Below are positions 23,096-30,474 of a stretch of DNA of 55,997 bases, piece after piece; position 1 is the first letter of the stretch, and every line of letters begins with the position of its first letter. The notes beneath the pieces are model-generated. The model saw only the letters and a program-made list of their open reading frames with translations, ran no database searches and was not told where the DNA came from. Source of the stretch: a virus; the IMG/VR virus record IMGVR_UViG_3300048597_000462, positions 1 to 55,997 of that record; one strand, given 5' to 3'. The position numbers were made by a program, and so were the translations under genes.

Positions 23096-23127
23096 GTTTG
23101 TGGCTGAACAAACGTGGCGGGTATAAT
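23096..23127 (+). promoter_or_regulatory. Rha promoter with CACGTTTG operator, copy e
   Basis: GTTTG (23096-23100) and CAAAC (23108-23112) with GTGG, then CGGG and TATAAT (23122-23127). The operator would occupy the -35 to -15 region. The leader carries GGAAAGCCCTTCACGG, matching the P63C leader. Confidence 0.7.
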
Positions 23128-23190
23128 AGGAAAGCCCTTCACGGAGCGCAAACTCCCAAGGGCAGTAACCACTAGACAGGAGTGATCACA

Positions 23191-23985
23191 GTGAGTATTG
23201 TAAGTTACGACCCGTCCGAGTACCAGTCAGCTATTACGGTGGAATCCAACGGAGATGTCTTGGTCGTTGATTCCCGGTTAATTGCGCTAGACCTGGACAT
23301 TCAGCATGAAGTATTGATGCGGACGGTGAAGAAGCATCAAGTCAAGATAGAGCAACGGTTTGGAATAATCCGTTTTGAAAACGGAAAAATAAACGGGAGG
23401 GGGCGTCCTGAGAAGTTTGCATGGCTAACGGAAGACCAAGCAATGTTTGTGATGACACTATCCCGCAACTCGGATCGGGTGATGGACTGCAAGGCAAACT
23501 TGGTGGAGGCATTCAGTAAGGCTCGGCGGTTAATCCCCGCCCAGTCCGAAAAAATACGAGAGCTAGAGCTTCGGCTGAAAATTGCAGAGCTAGAAAAAGG
23601 TACTAGTGACAATCAGGCTTATTTGTTGGCACGGTCTGAGTTTATTGCCACGACTCAGGGGCCACAGATGCTTGCACTAATCCAAGGTCGCCCTGATGCT
23701 GTAGTGGAAAAGGTTGAGAAGGTAACAGAAACCATCATTGTTCGTGATGGTCGGAATGTCAGCTTTGAAGGTAAGTCCACCGCCGAGCTAGCCCGTGAGC
23801 TTGGTTATAAAAGCGGCAAGCAGTTAGAAGATTTTCTCCGCAAGCAAAAGCGGTCTGATTTAATCTGTGAAGGATTCCGGGCTGTTCAGGCTCCCTATAT
23901 CCCCACGACTAACCTAAGCGAGGTCAAAAAACTATGGAGTGAGAGCCGTAAAGCTTCCGGCACTCAATTATTCCTGGGCGAATAA
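23191..23985 (+). CDS. Rha-family regulatory protein with KilA-C-like C-domain
   Basis: N-terminal residues 25-110 match phage Rha regulators: VVDSRLIALDLDIQHEVLMR, GRGRPEKFAWLTEDQAMFV and SDRVMDCKANLVEAFSKA. The last 95 residues are nearly the same as those of the protein at 7099-7887, including GRPDAVVEKVEKVTETI and SFEGKSTAELARELGYKSG. This is domain shuffling: one shared C-domain on two different N-domains. Start GTG 23191 has AGGAG eight bases upstream. Rha blocks growth of phages lacking IHF control in P22-like phages; here the role is inferred. Confidence 0.85.
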   Translation: MSIVSYDPSEYQSAITVESNGDVLVVDSRLIALDLDIQHEVLMRTVKKHQVKIEQRFGIIRFENGKINGRGRPEKFAWLTEDQAMFVMTLSRNSDRVMDCKANLVEAFSKARRLIPAQSEKIRELELRLKIAELEKGTSDNQAYLLARSEFIATTQGPQMLALIQGRPDAVVEKVEKVTETIIVRDGRNVSFEGKSTAELARELGYKSGKQLEDFLRKQKRSDLICEGFRAVQAPYIPTTNLSEVKKLWSESRKASGTQLFLGE

Positions 23986-24009
23986 CTCCACGTTCTAATT
24001 CACACAATC

Positions 24010-24036
24010 ACCCGTCAGCAATGGCGGGTTTATTAT
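24010..24036 (+). terminator. Terminator after Rha
   Basis: ACCCG/CGGGT stem (24010-24029) followed by TTATTATT. Confidence 0.55.
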
Positions 24037-24060
24037 TCCCCGTACAGTTTGTGACTGGTT

Positions 24061-24267
24061 ATGACAAAATTCTCTAAAACCACAAAAGAGGTTGCCAATC
24101 ACTATGGCGTCAGTGAGCGGTCAGTGATTCGTTGGATTGAAGCGGGGATGTTTAAATATGGCGTGGAGTATATTGATCTGCGGATGCCAGGGGGACGCAA
24201 GGCAAAGCTTAGATTCAACATTGACTCAATAGATAAGACCTTGGCTATTCCCCCGGAGAAACGTTAG
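24061..24267 (+). CDS. Excisionase-like / HTH protein, 68 aa
   Basis: TKEVANHYGVSERSVIRWIE then YIDLRMPGGRKAKLRFN is a winged-helix pattern close to MerR/excisionase DNA-binding domains. Small size and location, convergent with and overlapping the integrase 3' end by 23 bases, suggest Xis, which directs the integrase to excision. A short CGTACAG-like element lies upstream. Confidence 0.6.
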   Translation: MTKFSKTTKEVANHYGVSERSVIRWIEAGMFKYGVEYIDLRMPGGRKAKLRFNIDSIDKTLAIPPEKR

Positions 24268-25336
24268 CATCCCGAATCCTCTCCCAGGCTTTGCTATGGT
24301 CGGCATCGGTCAACCATGCATTATAGGTGTTGGTATGAATCTGATGGCTGTGGCGCATTTGCTGGGCCGCCAGTCTGCTATCTAACCCTAACTCGATGGC
24401 CCGCCGTGCCCAACAATGGCGCAAATCATAAGGGTGGAACGGAATGTTAGACCGAGCAAAAGCACGGCTCACCCTCTGCCCATTTGCCCGGTTATCCTTG
24501 CCATTGATCCTGGGCATCCTGACATTTTTCAGGTCAAATAACTCCACCCAATCCGGGTATAGTGGCCAGACCTTCCCCCCGTGGGACTTACTGGTTAATA
24601 TCTTCCCCTCACTATTCAACCTCTCCCCGACATAGCAGATGCCAGTTTCTTGCAAGTATTCCAGGTCAACCAGAAAGACTTCGTGGTTTCGCAGGGCATA
24701 GGTAGCCATGACGCCATAGACCCAGTAGTAAGGGGCATAGGTGAACCGGTTTACTGCTTCAACTATTTCCTTGTCAGTGGGGAGATCCCTGGGGTTAACT
24801 GACCTTTGCCCATAATTGCCCTTTAACCGGCTAACATCCAAATCCACATCAAAACGGTCTGCCAGTAACTTGTAAGCTTGACAGGCCAATTGCCTGCCCC
24901 GGCTATTCGCCTCCGTGGTTAATATCCCCTCGGTTAATGCTTCCGTGGTCAGCACCGCATCGGGTAATCGCTTAAACCAGTTTTCATAATTACCCACCCA
25001 GGTTGTTTCAGTTTTTGGCGATCGCCCCTTTTCTGAAAAATACTGGGCTTTAAATATTTCCACCGCTTCCCCGGTGAGCAATTTTTCTCGCTTCGGCTCC
25101 CAGGTAAATTTTCCTTCCGCCAACCGTAGCCCCAACTTTTTCGCCTCTAGCTCAGCTCGCTTAATACCGGCTGGGTTAGCTTTCACCCCCAAGGCGATTC
25201 TTTGCTGGTGGGGGCGGGTTCTATTAGTCCCCGGCTTAGCCGGTAGCGTCGCCACCAGGTAAAGGCGATCGCCACGTTGCTCTACCCTCACCCCGACCCG
25301 CCCCGCCTTTAACCTAGCATTGACTTCTTCCAACAT
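24245..25336 (-). CDS. int: Tyrosine recombinase integrase
   Basis: A C-terminal catalytic domain shows the first Arg in ATYALRNHEV, then HPYDLRHCWARRAI (HxxRH), HSHQIHTNTYNAWL with His and the nucleophile Tyr. An Arg/Lys-rich N-domain and SAM-like core precede it. 363 aa is normal. It carries two HIP1 sites in its 5' part. The att site (25474-25520) lies just upstream of the gene. The gene would integrate phage DNA into a host tRNA-Pro gene. Confidence 0.93.
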   Translation of the reverse strand: MLEEVNARLKAGRVGVRVEQRGDRLYLVATLPAKPGTNRTRPHQQRIALGVKANPAGIKRAELEAKKLGLRLAEGKFTWEPKREKLLTGEAVEIFKAQYFSEKGRSPKTETTWVGNYENWFKRLPDAVLTTEALTEGILTTEANSRGRQLACQAYKLLADRFDVDLDVSRLKGNYGQRSVNPRDLPTDKEIVEAVNRFTYAPYYWVYGVMATYALRNHEVFLVDLEYLQETGICYVGERLNSEGKILTSKSHGGKVWPLYPDWVELFDLKNVRMPRINGKDNRANGQRVSRAFARSNIPFHPYDLRHCWARRAIELGLDSRLAAQQMRHSHQIHTNTYNAWLTDADHSKAWERIRDANVSPGE

Positions 25337-25418
25337 TGGCTTAAACCTTGGATTAAAAATGGCTTAAATTACTGTCCTAATCTGTCAATTTTTGCCGATT
25401 GTGTCAAGACTATGGGCA

Positions 25419-25443
25419 ACAAAAAAGCCCTCGGTGAAGGGCT
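25419..25443 (-). terminator. Terminator downstream of the tRNA-Pro fragment
   Basis: AGCCCT/AGGGCT hairpin with T6 on the minus strand. After integration it would lie about 30 bases after the restored tRNA-Pro 3' end and could terminate it. Confidence 0.65.
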
Positions 25444-25473
25444 TAGAATGGTGTAATGTCGGTATTTCGTTAG

Positions 25474-25520
25474 TCGGGATGACAGGATTTGAACCTGCGA
25501 CATCCTGCTCCCAAAGCAGG
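25474..25520 (-). other. attP core: 3' part of tRNA-Pro (UGG)
   Basis: On the minus strand CCTGCTTTGGGAGCAGG is an anticodon stem and loop with TGG, followed by a T arm (GCAGGTTCAAATCCTG) and CATCCCGA acceptor end. The sequence on the 5' side does not continue as a tRNA, so only about 47 bases are copied. Position next to int makes it the probable attachment site. Confidence 0.8.
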
Positions 25521-25531
25521 AAGGCTGGGTT

Positions 25532-25786
25532 TTACAAGCTAGACCGGGTAAGGGTTTCGGGGTTTGATTTTAGAGGCTGGCTTAAACTTGGCTTAATTGG
25601 AGAGTGCAACTCGCACATCCCTACCGGTCTGATCGGCACGGCAATCCCTTTCTCATCTTGCAAAACAAGACAAGCTCCGTAGCCAGATTGCTCAGTCATC
25701 CTCCCTTTTAATTCTTGGATAGGCATCCATGGGTGTTTTACCAAGGGGACAAAATAGCTACAGTTTTGACAAGACGCAGATTCCAT
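25532..25786 (-). CDS. Hypothetical Cys-containing protein, 84 aa
   Basis: MESASCQNCSYFVPLVKHPW begins with a CxxC pair; two more Cys (GYGACLVL, GMCELH) could complete a metal site. The start at 25786 follows a GTTACACAAAC variant of the start element; an ATG at 25828 would precede that element. Located directly upstream of the att core. Confidence 0.5.
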   Translation of the reverse strand: MESASCQNCSYFVPLVKHPWMPIQELKGRMTEQSGYGACLVLQDEKGIAVPIRPVGMCELHSPIKPSLSQPLKSNPETLTRSSL

Positions 25787-25844
25787 GGCGTTAGTTTGTG
25801 TAACGGCTCCCAATAATAAACGCGCCATCGCTGACGGGATTGAT

Positions 25845-25979
25845 TTATTTTTTGCGGTTGAATTGCTTTTTGCAGTCTCGGCACAGCCATTGTTGCTTGC
25901 CGTATTTAGTTACGCCGTTTTTGACTGTGTTTAGACTTCCGCAGGCTGGACAGGCTTTCCCATTAATTCCGCCTTCCAT
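25845..25979 (-). CDS. InsA-like zinc-ribbon protein, 44 aa
   Basis: MEGGINGKACPACGSLNTVK, then YGKQQWLCRDCKKQFNRKK: a four-Cys ribbon matching InsA. It overlaps the 3' end of the next gene upstream out of frame. It is the third member of this ribbon family in the window and probably a stand-alone DNA-binding protein. Confidence 0.6.
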   Translation of the reverse strand: MEGGINGKACPACGSLNTVKNGVTKYGKQQWLCRDCKKQFNRKK

Positions 25980-26158
25980 TCTTCAACTTTCCGGTCGCAA
26001 CGGGTTAACCCACGGGGATTAATTTCAGTGGCAAACCAGATTTCTTCTTGGCGATCGCCCATTTCCAGGCGACGTCCTACCTTAGAACTCCAGGGATATT
26101 CTCCTCGCATACCGAGGTCAAAAATTCGTCCGTTTTCGTTTTCAAAAATGATTTTCAT
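25931..26158 (-). CDS. Hypothetical protein, 75 aa
   Basis: Not recognised; it has a beta-rich start (MKIIFENENGRIFDL) and an acidic/Trp helix near the end. It overlaps the ribbon gene by 49 bases. Confidence 0.45.
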   Translation of the reverse strand: MKIIFENENGRIFDLGMRGEYPWSSKVGRRLEMGDRQEEIWFATEINPRGLTRCDRKVEEWKAELMGKPVQPAEV

Positions 26159-26212
26159 GTTTTTTCCTCAATGTGGTTGGTTGTGTCACTCATTAGGCGG
26201 AGTGGCGATCGC

Positions 26213-26614
26213 TCAATGACTAATTGAGGTCTCAATGAGATCCTTGGCCCAATCCCATGCTTCTTGGTCAAGCCAGGATTGTTTTTCTTGCTCGGTTAGG
26301 GAATTCCACTCCTCTTCAGAGTAAGACGAGTCAAAAGCCGGGTTAGTTTTTTCTGTTTGACTTGCATTTGCAAGCCCAATACTTAAACTCATTGTGTAGT
26401 AATGGTTGTAGGGATAATTCATCTTTTTTGTGTGGTTGGTTGACGGGGATTCCACCAAGTGCAATCTTCCCTTGAAATCTTCGTAAATGTCTTCTTGAGA
26501 GACTGCCCATTCCCATATTTCATCCATGGAGAAATTTCGGGCAGTGCCCCCAGTCCTCCGCTTGTACAAATCGGCAAGATCGTCCCAAGTCAAAGCAGGT
26601 TCTGCAATGTTCAT
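26213..26614 (-). CDS. Hypothetical acidic protein, 133 aa
   Basis: Not recognised. Trp/Glu-rich (DEIWEWAVSQEDIYEDFKGR and EEEWNSLTEQEKQSWLDQEA). A start element lies just upstream of the chosen ATG 26614, within a longer in-frame ORF whose extra residues would include that element. Function unknown. Confidence 0.55.
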   Translation of the reverse strand: MNIAEPALTWDDLADLYKRRTGGTARNFSMDEIWEWAVSQEDIYEDFKGRLHLVESPSTNHTKKMNYPYNHYYTMSLSIGLANASQTEKTNPAFDSSYSEEEWNSLTEQEKQSWLDQEAWDWAKDLIETSISH

Positions 26615-26626
26615 AATTTTGTGCTT

Positions 26627-26655
26627 GTTTGTGTACATTCTTAATATCCCATCAA
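26627..26655 (-). promoter_or_regulatory. Start-element promoter, copy S5
   Basis: Minus strand GATATT, six bases, GTACACAAAC (26636-26627), 12 bases before the gene's ATG at 26614. Confidence 0.5.
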
Positions 26656-26702
26656 TTCCCGCACTTATCATGTTGTGTTGTAACACTTTGTAGATTGACA
26701 CA

Positions 26703-27149
26703 CTACAGCATCACCCTAAACACAGCGCATATTCTTTTCCTCCACCGCTCCCCTAGGTCGGGAATCTCACAAACCCTATCCAACCGTTGGTCAGCGTGAA
26801 CCATGCCGTGCCCATTGCAGATACCAACGTGACCCGGCTCTACTCCGACCATAAACACCAACAAATCTCCCGGCTCCCGGTAATCAGCACTGGGGAGTTC
26901 CATTAAACAGTCAATTGCCCTGATTTGTTTTAGTAGGTTGCCATTCTGGGCACGGCGGGAATAGTTTTCTAATTTGACCTCAACCCCCAGGGATTCCAGC
27001 ACCGCCCCATACAGCCGGGCACAATCTACCCCCACTCCTTTGCAAGCTTGGTTATGATGCCATGGTGTTCCAATCCATGACCGTGCCTCCGTTAATATCC
27101 GTTCCGCCAGTTCTAAGTTAACGTCAGGAATATTGGTAGTTATACTCAT
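26703..27149 (-). CDS. NlpC/P60-family cell-wall peptidase
   Basis: WIGTPWHHNQACKGVGVDCA places the catalytic Cys (VDCARLYG), GHVGICNGHGMVHAD holds the His region, so a C-H peptidase. NlpC/P60 proteins with this length are the tail-tip peptidase of GTA-like siphoviruses and cut stem peptides of peptidoglycan during DNA injection. GGGGAG lies upstream of ATG 27149. It overlaps the nuclease gene by 26 bases, apart from other tail genes. Confidence 0.85.
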   Translation of the reverse strand: MSITTNIPDVNLELAERILTEARSWIGTPWHHNQACKGVGVDCARLYGAVLESLGVEVKLENYSRRAQNGNLLKQIRAIDCLMELPSADYREPGDLLVFMVGVEPGHVGICNGHGMVHADQRLDRVCEIPDLGERWRKRICAVFRVML

Positions 27150-27738
27150 CTAATCTCCCCAGGAATTCGTAGAAATAATAATCAATATGCTCTTGTCTCA
27201 ACTCAAACACCTGGCATTGGTTGGCATCCTCCGGTAATACCACTACACAGCATCGCTCTGCCTTGATGCCGTCACATTCCTCCAATGCCTTCTGGTAGGC
27301 GGAAACCTGCAATAGGTAATCGGTGACCTGAGACGATGTTTTAGATCGGGTTGACCCTTTCCAGTCAAATAGGGTTAACTGCCCGCCCCAATAGCCCAGG
27401 GCATCCAGGGAGCCACTATAACCAAACTCAGAAAATACCTGATGCTCCCACACCACCAGCTCGATATTGTCCAGAATCTCCAGAGCCATGCCAAATAAAG
27501 GGTGGTCGGATGGGCGGCGTTCGATTAGGTATCCCTCGATTGCTTCATGAAGGGTCAACCCCCGCTTAATAGTCCGGGCTGATTCTTCCGGGTTATTAGC
27601 CCGCCATATTGAAAAATCAAACTTACAGGTTTTGCCCGTGATGGTAGTCACCCCCGGCAGTTCTCCTAGTGGCGTGACGTGGTAGCGGGCACCATTCTTG
27701 TAACTATGCTCGGCAATCCGACGTTCTAGCGTGACCAT
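27124..27738 (-). CDS. RecB/Cas4-like PD-(D/E)XK nuclease
   Basis: RGLTLHEAIEGYL is the helical motif with the conserved H-E; SGSLDALGYWGGQLTLFDWK carries D and D-x-K of the PD-(D/E)XK core; and a QVSAYQKALEE block supplies the C-terminal helix. These match phage Cas4/RecB-type exonucleases, which process DNA ends in recombination and likely partner with ERF. GGGAGG lies before ATG 27738. Palindrome P4 lies 66 bp upstream. Confidence 0.85.
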   Translation of the reverse strand: MVTLERRIAEHSYKNGARYHVTPLGELPGVTTITGKTCKFDFSIWRANNPEESARTIKRGLTLHEAIEGYLIERRPSDHPLFGMALEILDNIELVVWEHQVFSEFGYSGSLDALGYWGGQLTLFDWKGSTRSKTSSQVTDYLLQVSAYQKALEECDGIKAERCCVVVLPEDANQCQVFELRQEHIDYYFYEFLGRLDEYNYQYS

Positions 27739-27751
27739 ACATCCTCCCTTG

Positions 27752-27775
27752 TTTGTCCTATTGTAATATCCACAG
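27752..27775 (-). promoter_or_regulatory. Variant start element (ACAAAC) before the nuclease gene
   Basis: Minus strand TACAAT, then AGGACAAACAAGG before the ATG at 27738. It resembles the start element but lacks GTAC. Confidence 0.35.
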
Positions 27776-27803
27776 ACAGCTACCGACTAAGCATAATTAC
27801 TTA

Positions 27804-27841
27804 TTAAGCGGTGCTATAAAGAGTCTTATAGAGGCGCTTAA
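27804..27841. repeat. 38-nt intergenic palindrome, copy P4
   Basis: Starts TTAAGCGGTGCTATAAAGAG and ends TTATAGAGGCGCTTAA. It lies upstream of the nuclease gene and downstream of the 90-aa gene; the only copy not in a divergent gap. Confidence 0.85.
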
Positions 27842-27890
27842 TGGGTGTAAATGTATTACCCGGCATAGTGAAAGCCTGATTCTGTGATCG

Positions 27891-28163
27891 TTATTGCTGA
27901 GTTTTATTCTCTGTTACCCAGGCGGTCAATCGACCGGAGACAGACTGGTAGGCATCAATTAAATCGCCATCATTTTTGGATAGTTGTTTGATGTCCTGCG
28001 CCATGGATTCAATCACCCTGGCTACAGTGGGGACAAACTCTCCCCGGAGGCTATCCATTTCTGCCTCTAGGGTTTCGACTCGCTCATCTGTATCACGGCT
28101 ACGCAGTCCATAGCCTATGATGATGCCAAAGAAAAAGATTGCAGCGCCAGCAAAGAATTCCAT
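27891..28163 (-). CDS. Membrane-anchored coiled-coil protein, 90 aa
   Basis: MEFFAGAAIFFFGIIIGYGL is one TM helix; a charged coiled coil follows (TDERVETLEAEMDSLRGE). Architecture resembles i-spanins, but an outer partner is not seen. Two bases from the upstream gene, so co-transcribed. Confidence 0.55.
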   Translation of the reverse strand: MEFFAGAAIFFFGIIIGYGLRSRDTDERVETLEAEMDSLRGEFVPTVARVIESMAQDIKQLSKNDGDLIDAYQSVSGRLTAWVTENKTQQ

Positions 28164-28165
28164 AA

Positions 28166-28531
28166 TTACTCCAATAGGTAGCCGGCGATCGCCGTGCCAA
28201 AATAGGACTCTAAACCAAAGCCGCCGAGAGTTGTGCCCAGCAAGTAAAAACGGGCATTGTAGATTTGATTTTGCAAGTTAATGGTGATGGGATAGAATTG
28301 CCGGATTTTCAGCTCAGGGATTGTGGTTTCAATCCTCCCCTCTAGATAGGCAATGGGATTATCCACTCCAGGCAGATGTTTTTCCTGGGGCTCTTTTTTA
28401 TTTTCCAGAAAAGCTTTTAATTGAATAGTGTTGCCGGGACTAAAAATGGGTTGCCCGGTTACTTCATCCCAACCCGTCGGTTCAGGGTTGGCAGTAGCAA
28501 TGGTTATAACGGCGTTAGTTTGACTCAGCAT
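28166..28531 (-). CDS. Hypothetical protein, possible head-closure or tail-completion protein, 121 aa
   Basis: Beta-rich protein with PEPTGWDEVTGQPIF, IQLKAFLENKKEPQ and FYPITINLQNQIYNARFYLL. Length and beta content would fit a head-closure or neck protein, but no signature is certain. It is divergent from the capsid protease gene. Confidence 0.45.
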   Translation of the reverse strand: MLSQTNAVITIATANPEPTGWDEVTGQPIFSPGNTIQLKAFLENKKEPQEKHLPGVDNPIAYLEGRIETTIPELKIRQFYPITINLQNQIYNARFYLLGTTLGGFGLESYFGTAIAGYLLE

Positions 28532-28572
28532 AATGTCAATCGGCTAATATCTAATAGTATTAGGAGGTTGTT

Positions 28573-29730
28573 ATGGTTTTTATTCAGGATTTTAAAGAGT
28601 TCCCATCGTCGGTAGAATTTACCGATGAAGGTTTTATGACCGCCACTGCCAACATTGCTAGAGTGGGTATTCAAGAATATCTAGGGCATGAGTTGGGCAA
28701 GAAAGGAGACAACAATGTTTACCGAGTATTGCGCCCGGTGGAAGTAGTTAAAGACTCGGTTAAGTCGTTTGTTAATAAGTCCATCACCGTTGGGCATCAA
28801 GGGCTAATTACGATAAAAAATGCCCATAAATTAGCCAAAGGATTTGTAAGGGATGCTTGGTTTGAGGACAGTACAGGCTGGATTAAGGCTGATGAGTGCA
28901 TTAATCATCCTGATGGCATTGATGCCTTTAATGATGGTTATCGCTGGCATAGTTGCGGATACCGAGCAGATATTAACTGGGAATCAGGAGAATGGATTGA
29001 TGAACTAGGGGTAATGGGTGAACCGGGGCAAAGCTATCAGTATGATGCAAGCTTTGTTAAGATTAAAGGCAACCATAATGCCTTAGTGAAAGACCCCAGA
29101 GCAGGGGATAATGCAACTTTTGATGAGGGTATTAATATTAATCAAGATTCAAGTGGAGTTTCTATGACTAAAAAGTATGAAATTCGACTGCCTGATAATG
29201 CGGTGCTGATGTTAGACGGTGAGAACGCCGCCGATATTAGCAAAGCATTTACAGAATTGCAGTCCAAGACCGAAAAACTTGACAAAGCCCTATTGGACTC
29301 CAATTCTAAAATTCAGGAATTGGAATCTAAAGTGAAGACTTTGGAGAGTGAAAAAGATACCCTGTCTGGTCAGTTGGAAGGGCTGAAAACTGTCAACGAT
29401 TCCAAGCCAGAAACTTCTAATGAACGGGCAGAATGGTTTGCCGTTTATGACAGTGTGCGGGGCTTAATTAAAGATGAGCCGTTTACTAAAACCATCGAAG
29501 ATTTGAAGATTGCCGGGATTAAATCTGTCAATCCTAACGTGGTACTGGATGGCAAATCTGCCGAGTTTATCTCCGGGATGTTTGAGTCGGTGAAAGACCG
29601 GCTAGCAGGCAAGTCTGTCCCTCCGAGCAAGGAGACTTTGAATGATTCTGCTCCGGCGGATTCTGACCCTATGGCAACTGCCGACAAGACCTATCGTGAG
29701 GCTGTAGAAAAAGCCTGGGAGAAATTTTAA
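28573..29730 (+). CDS. DUF2213 prohead protease fused to scaffold
   Basis: Residues 15-175 match DUF2213: FTDEGFMTATANIARVGIQE, YRVLRPVEVVKDSVKSF, SITVGHQG and RWHSCGYRAD. This family includes phage head maturation proteases. From about residue 205 a coiled coil (SKTEKLDKALLDSNSKIQEL) and an acidic tail look like a scaffold, as in fused protease-scaffold proteins. AGGAGG lies before ATG 28573. First gene of the head operon. Confidence 0.85.
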   Translation: MVFIQDFKEFPSSVEFTDEGFMTATANIARVGIQEYLGHELGKKGDNNVYRVLRPVEVVKDSVKSFVNKSITVGHQGLITIKNAHKLAKGFVRDAWFEDSTGWIKADECINHPDGIDAFNDGYRWHSCGYRADINWESGEWIDELGVMGEPGQSYQYDASFVKIKGNHNALVKDPRAGDNATFDEGININQDSSGVSMTKKYEIRLPDNAVLMLDGENAADISKAFTELQSKTEKLDKALLDSNSKIQELESKVKTLESEKDTLSGQLEGLKTVNDSKPETSNERAEWFAVYDSVRGLIKDEPFTKTIEDLKIAGIKSVNPNVVLDGKSAEFISGMFESVKDRLAGKSVPPSKETLNDSAPADSDPMATADKTYREAVEKAWEKF

Positions 29731-30473
29731 TGGTTGCTAAAGACGTTACGTCGAATTATTCTTTATTCTCTGACCGTGGCTTAGAGGGTCATGTTAGCTC
29801 TCTGCTCCCTGGTGCTTATTTCTCCGGTACTGCCGAGGGACTGTTCAACGATGATGCCGCCCCCTTACCCTTTGGTCGGGTAGTGGTGTTCAAGTCTGAT
29901 AGCGGTGTGGGTCTACCTACCGCCACGGGGCAAGCCGTTGCTGGTGTCACGTTCTATCAAGCCCAGTTTGAGGCTAATGCCCAGTTTGCGGGAGACGCTG
30001 GCACCCCGGCAGATTACCCCGTTACGTTGGCACGTCGGAACGTAATCATGTTTATGATGCCCGAAACCAATATAGACAAAGGCTCTTCCGTGTTTTTCCG
30101 TGCCATCAATAAGGGTACTGTTGGAGCCAATGAGGCTTTAGGGCGCATTCGTTCCAATGCTGATGCGCTGACCATTACCAACGTTGCGCTGACCTCTAAT
30201 GTGGCGACTATTACCGTTGCCAACCATGGATTGACTGTTGGACAGGTGATTACTATCGCTGGTCTGACAACTACAGCGTTAAACGGCACCCATACCATTA
30301 CTGCTGTGCCCACCGCCAATACTTTTACGTTTGCGTTAACGAATGCAAATATCAGTAGCACCAGTGACAGTGGAACTATTGCCCGTGCGGCGGCATTATC
30401 CGGGGTGCGGTTAATTGAGGATGCCGTTGCTGGCACTCCCGTCAAAGTCGAACTAATCAATGTAGGAGTTTAA
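29730..30473 (+). CDS. Capsid decoration-like protein, 247 aa
   Basis: The N-terminal half (SGTAEGLFNDDAAPLPFGRV, GVTFYQAQFEAN) resembles DUF2190/decoration proteins that follow the protease and precede the major capsid. An inserted beta domain (ITVANHGLTVGQVITIAGLT, LNGTHTITAVPTANTFTF) at about 147-225 is a common module on phage surface proteins. The start overlaps the previous stop. Confidence 0.7.
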   Translation: MVAKDVTSNYSLFSDRGLEGHVSSLLPGAYFSGTAEGLFNDDAAPLPFGRVVVFKSDSGVGLPTATGQAVAGVTFYQAQFEANAQFAGDAGTPADYPVTLARRNVIMFMMPETNIDKGSSVFFRAINKGTVGANEALGRIRSNADALTITNVALTSNVATITVANHGLTVGQVITIAGLTTTALNGTHTITAVPTANTFTFALTNANISSTSDSGTIARAAALSGVRLIEDAVAGTPVKVELINVGV

Positions 30474-30474
30474 G

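Noticed and set aside
25474-25520. Complete tRNA-Pro gene
   Set aside because: Only the anticodon arm, T arm and 3' acceptor strand are present; the 5' half is not tRNA-like.
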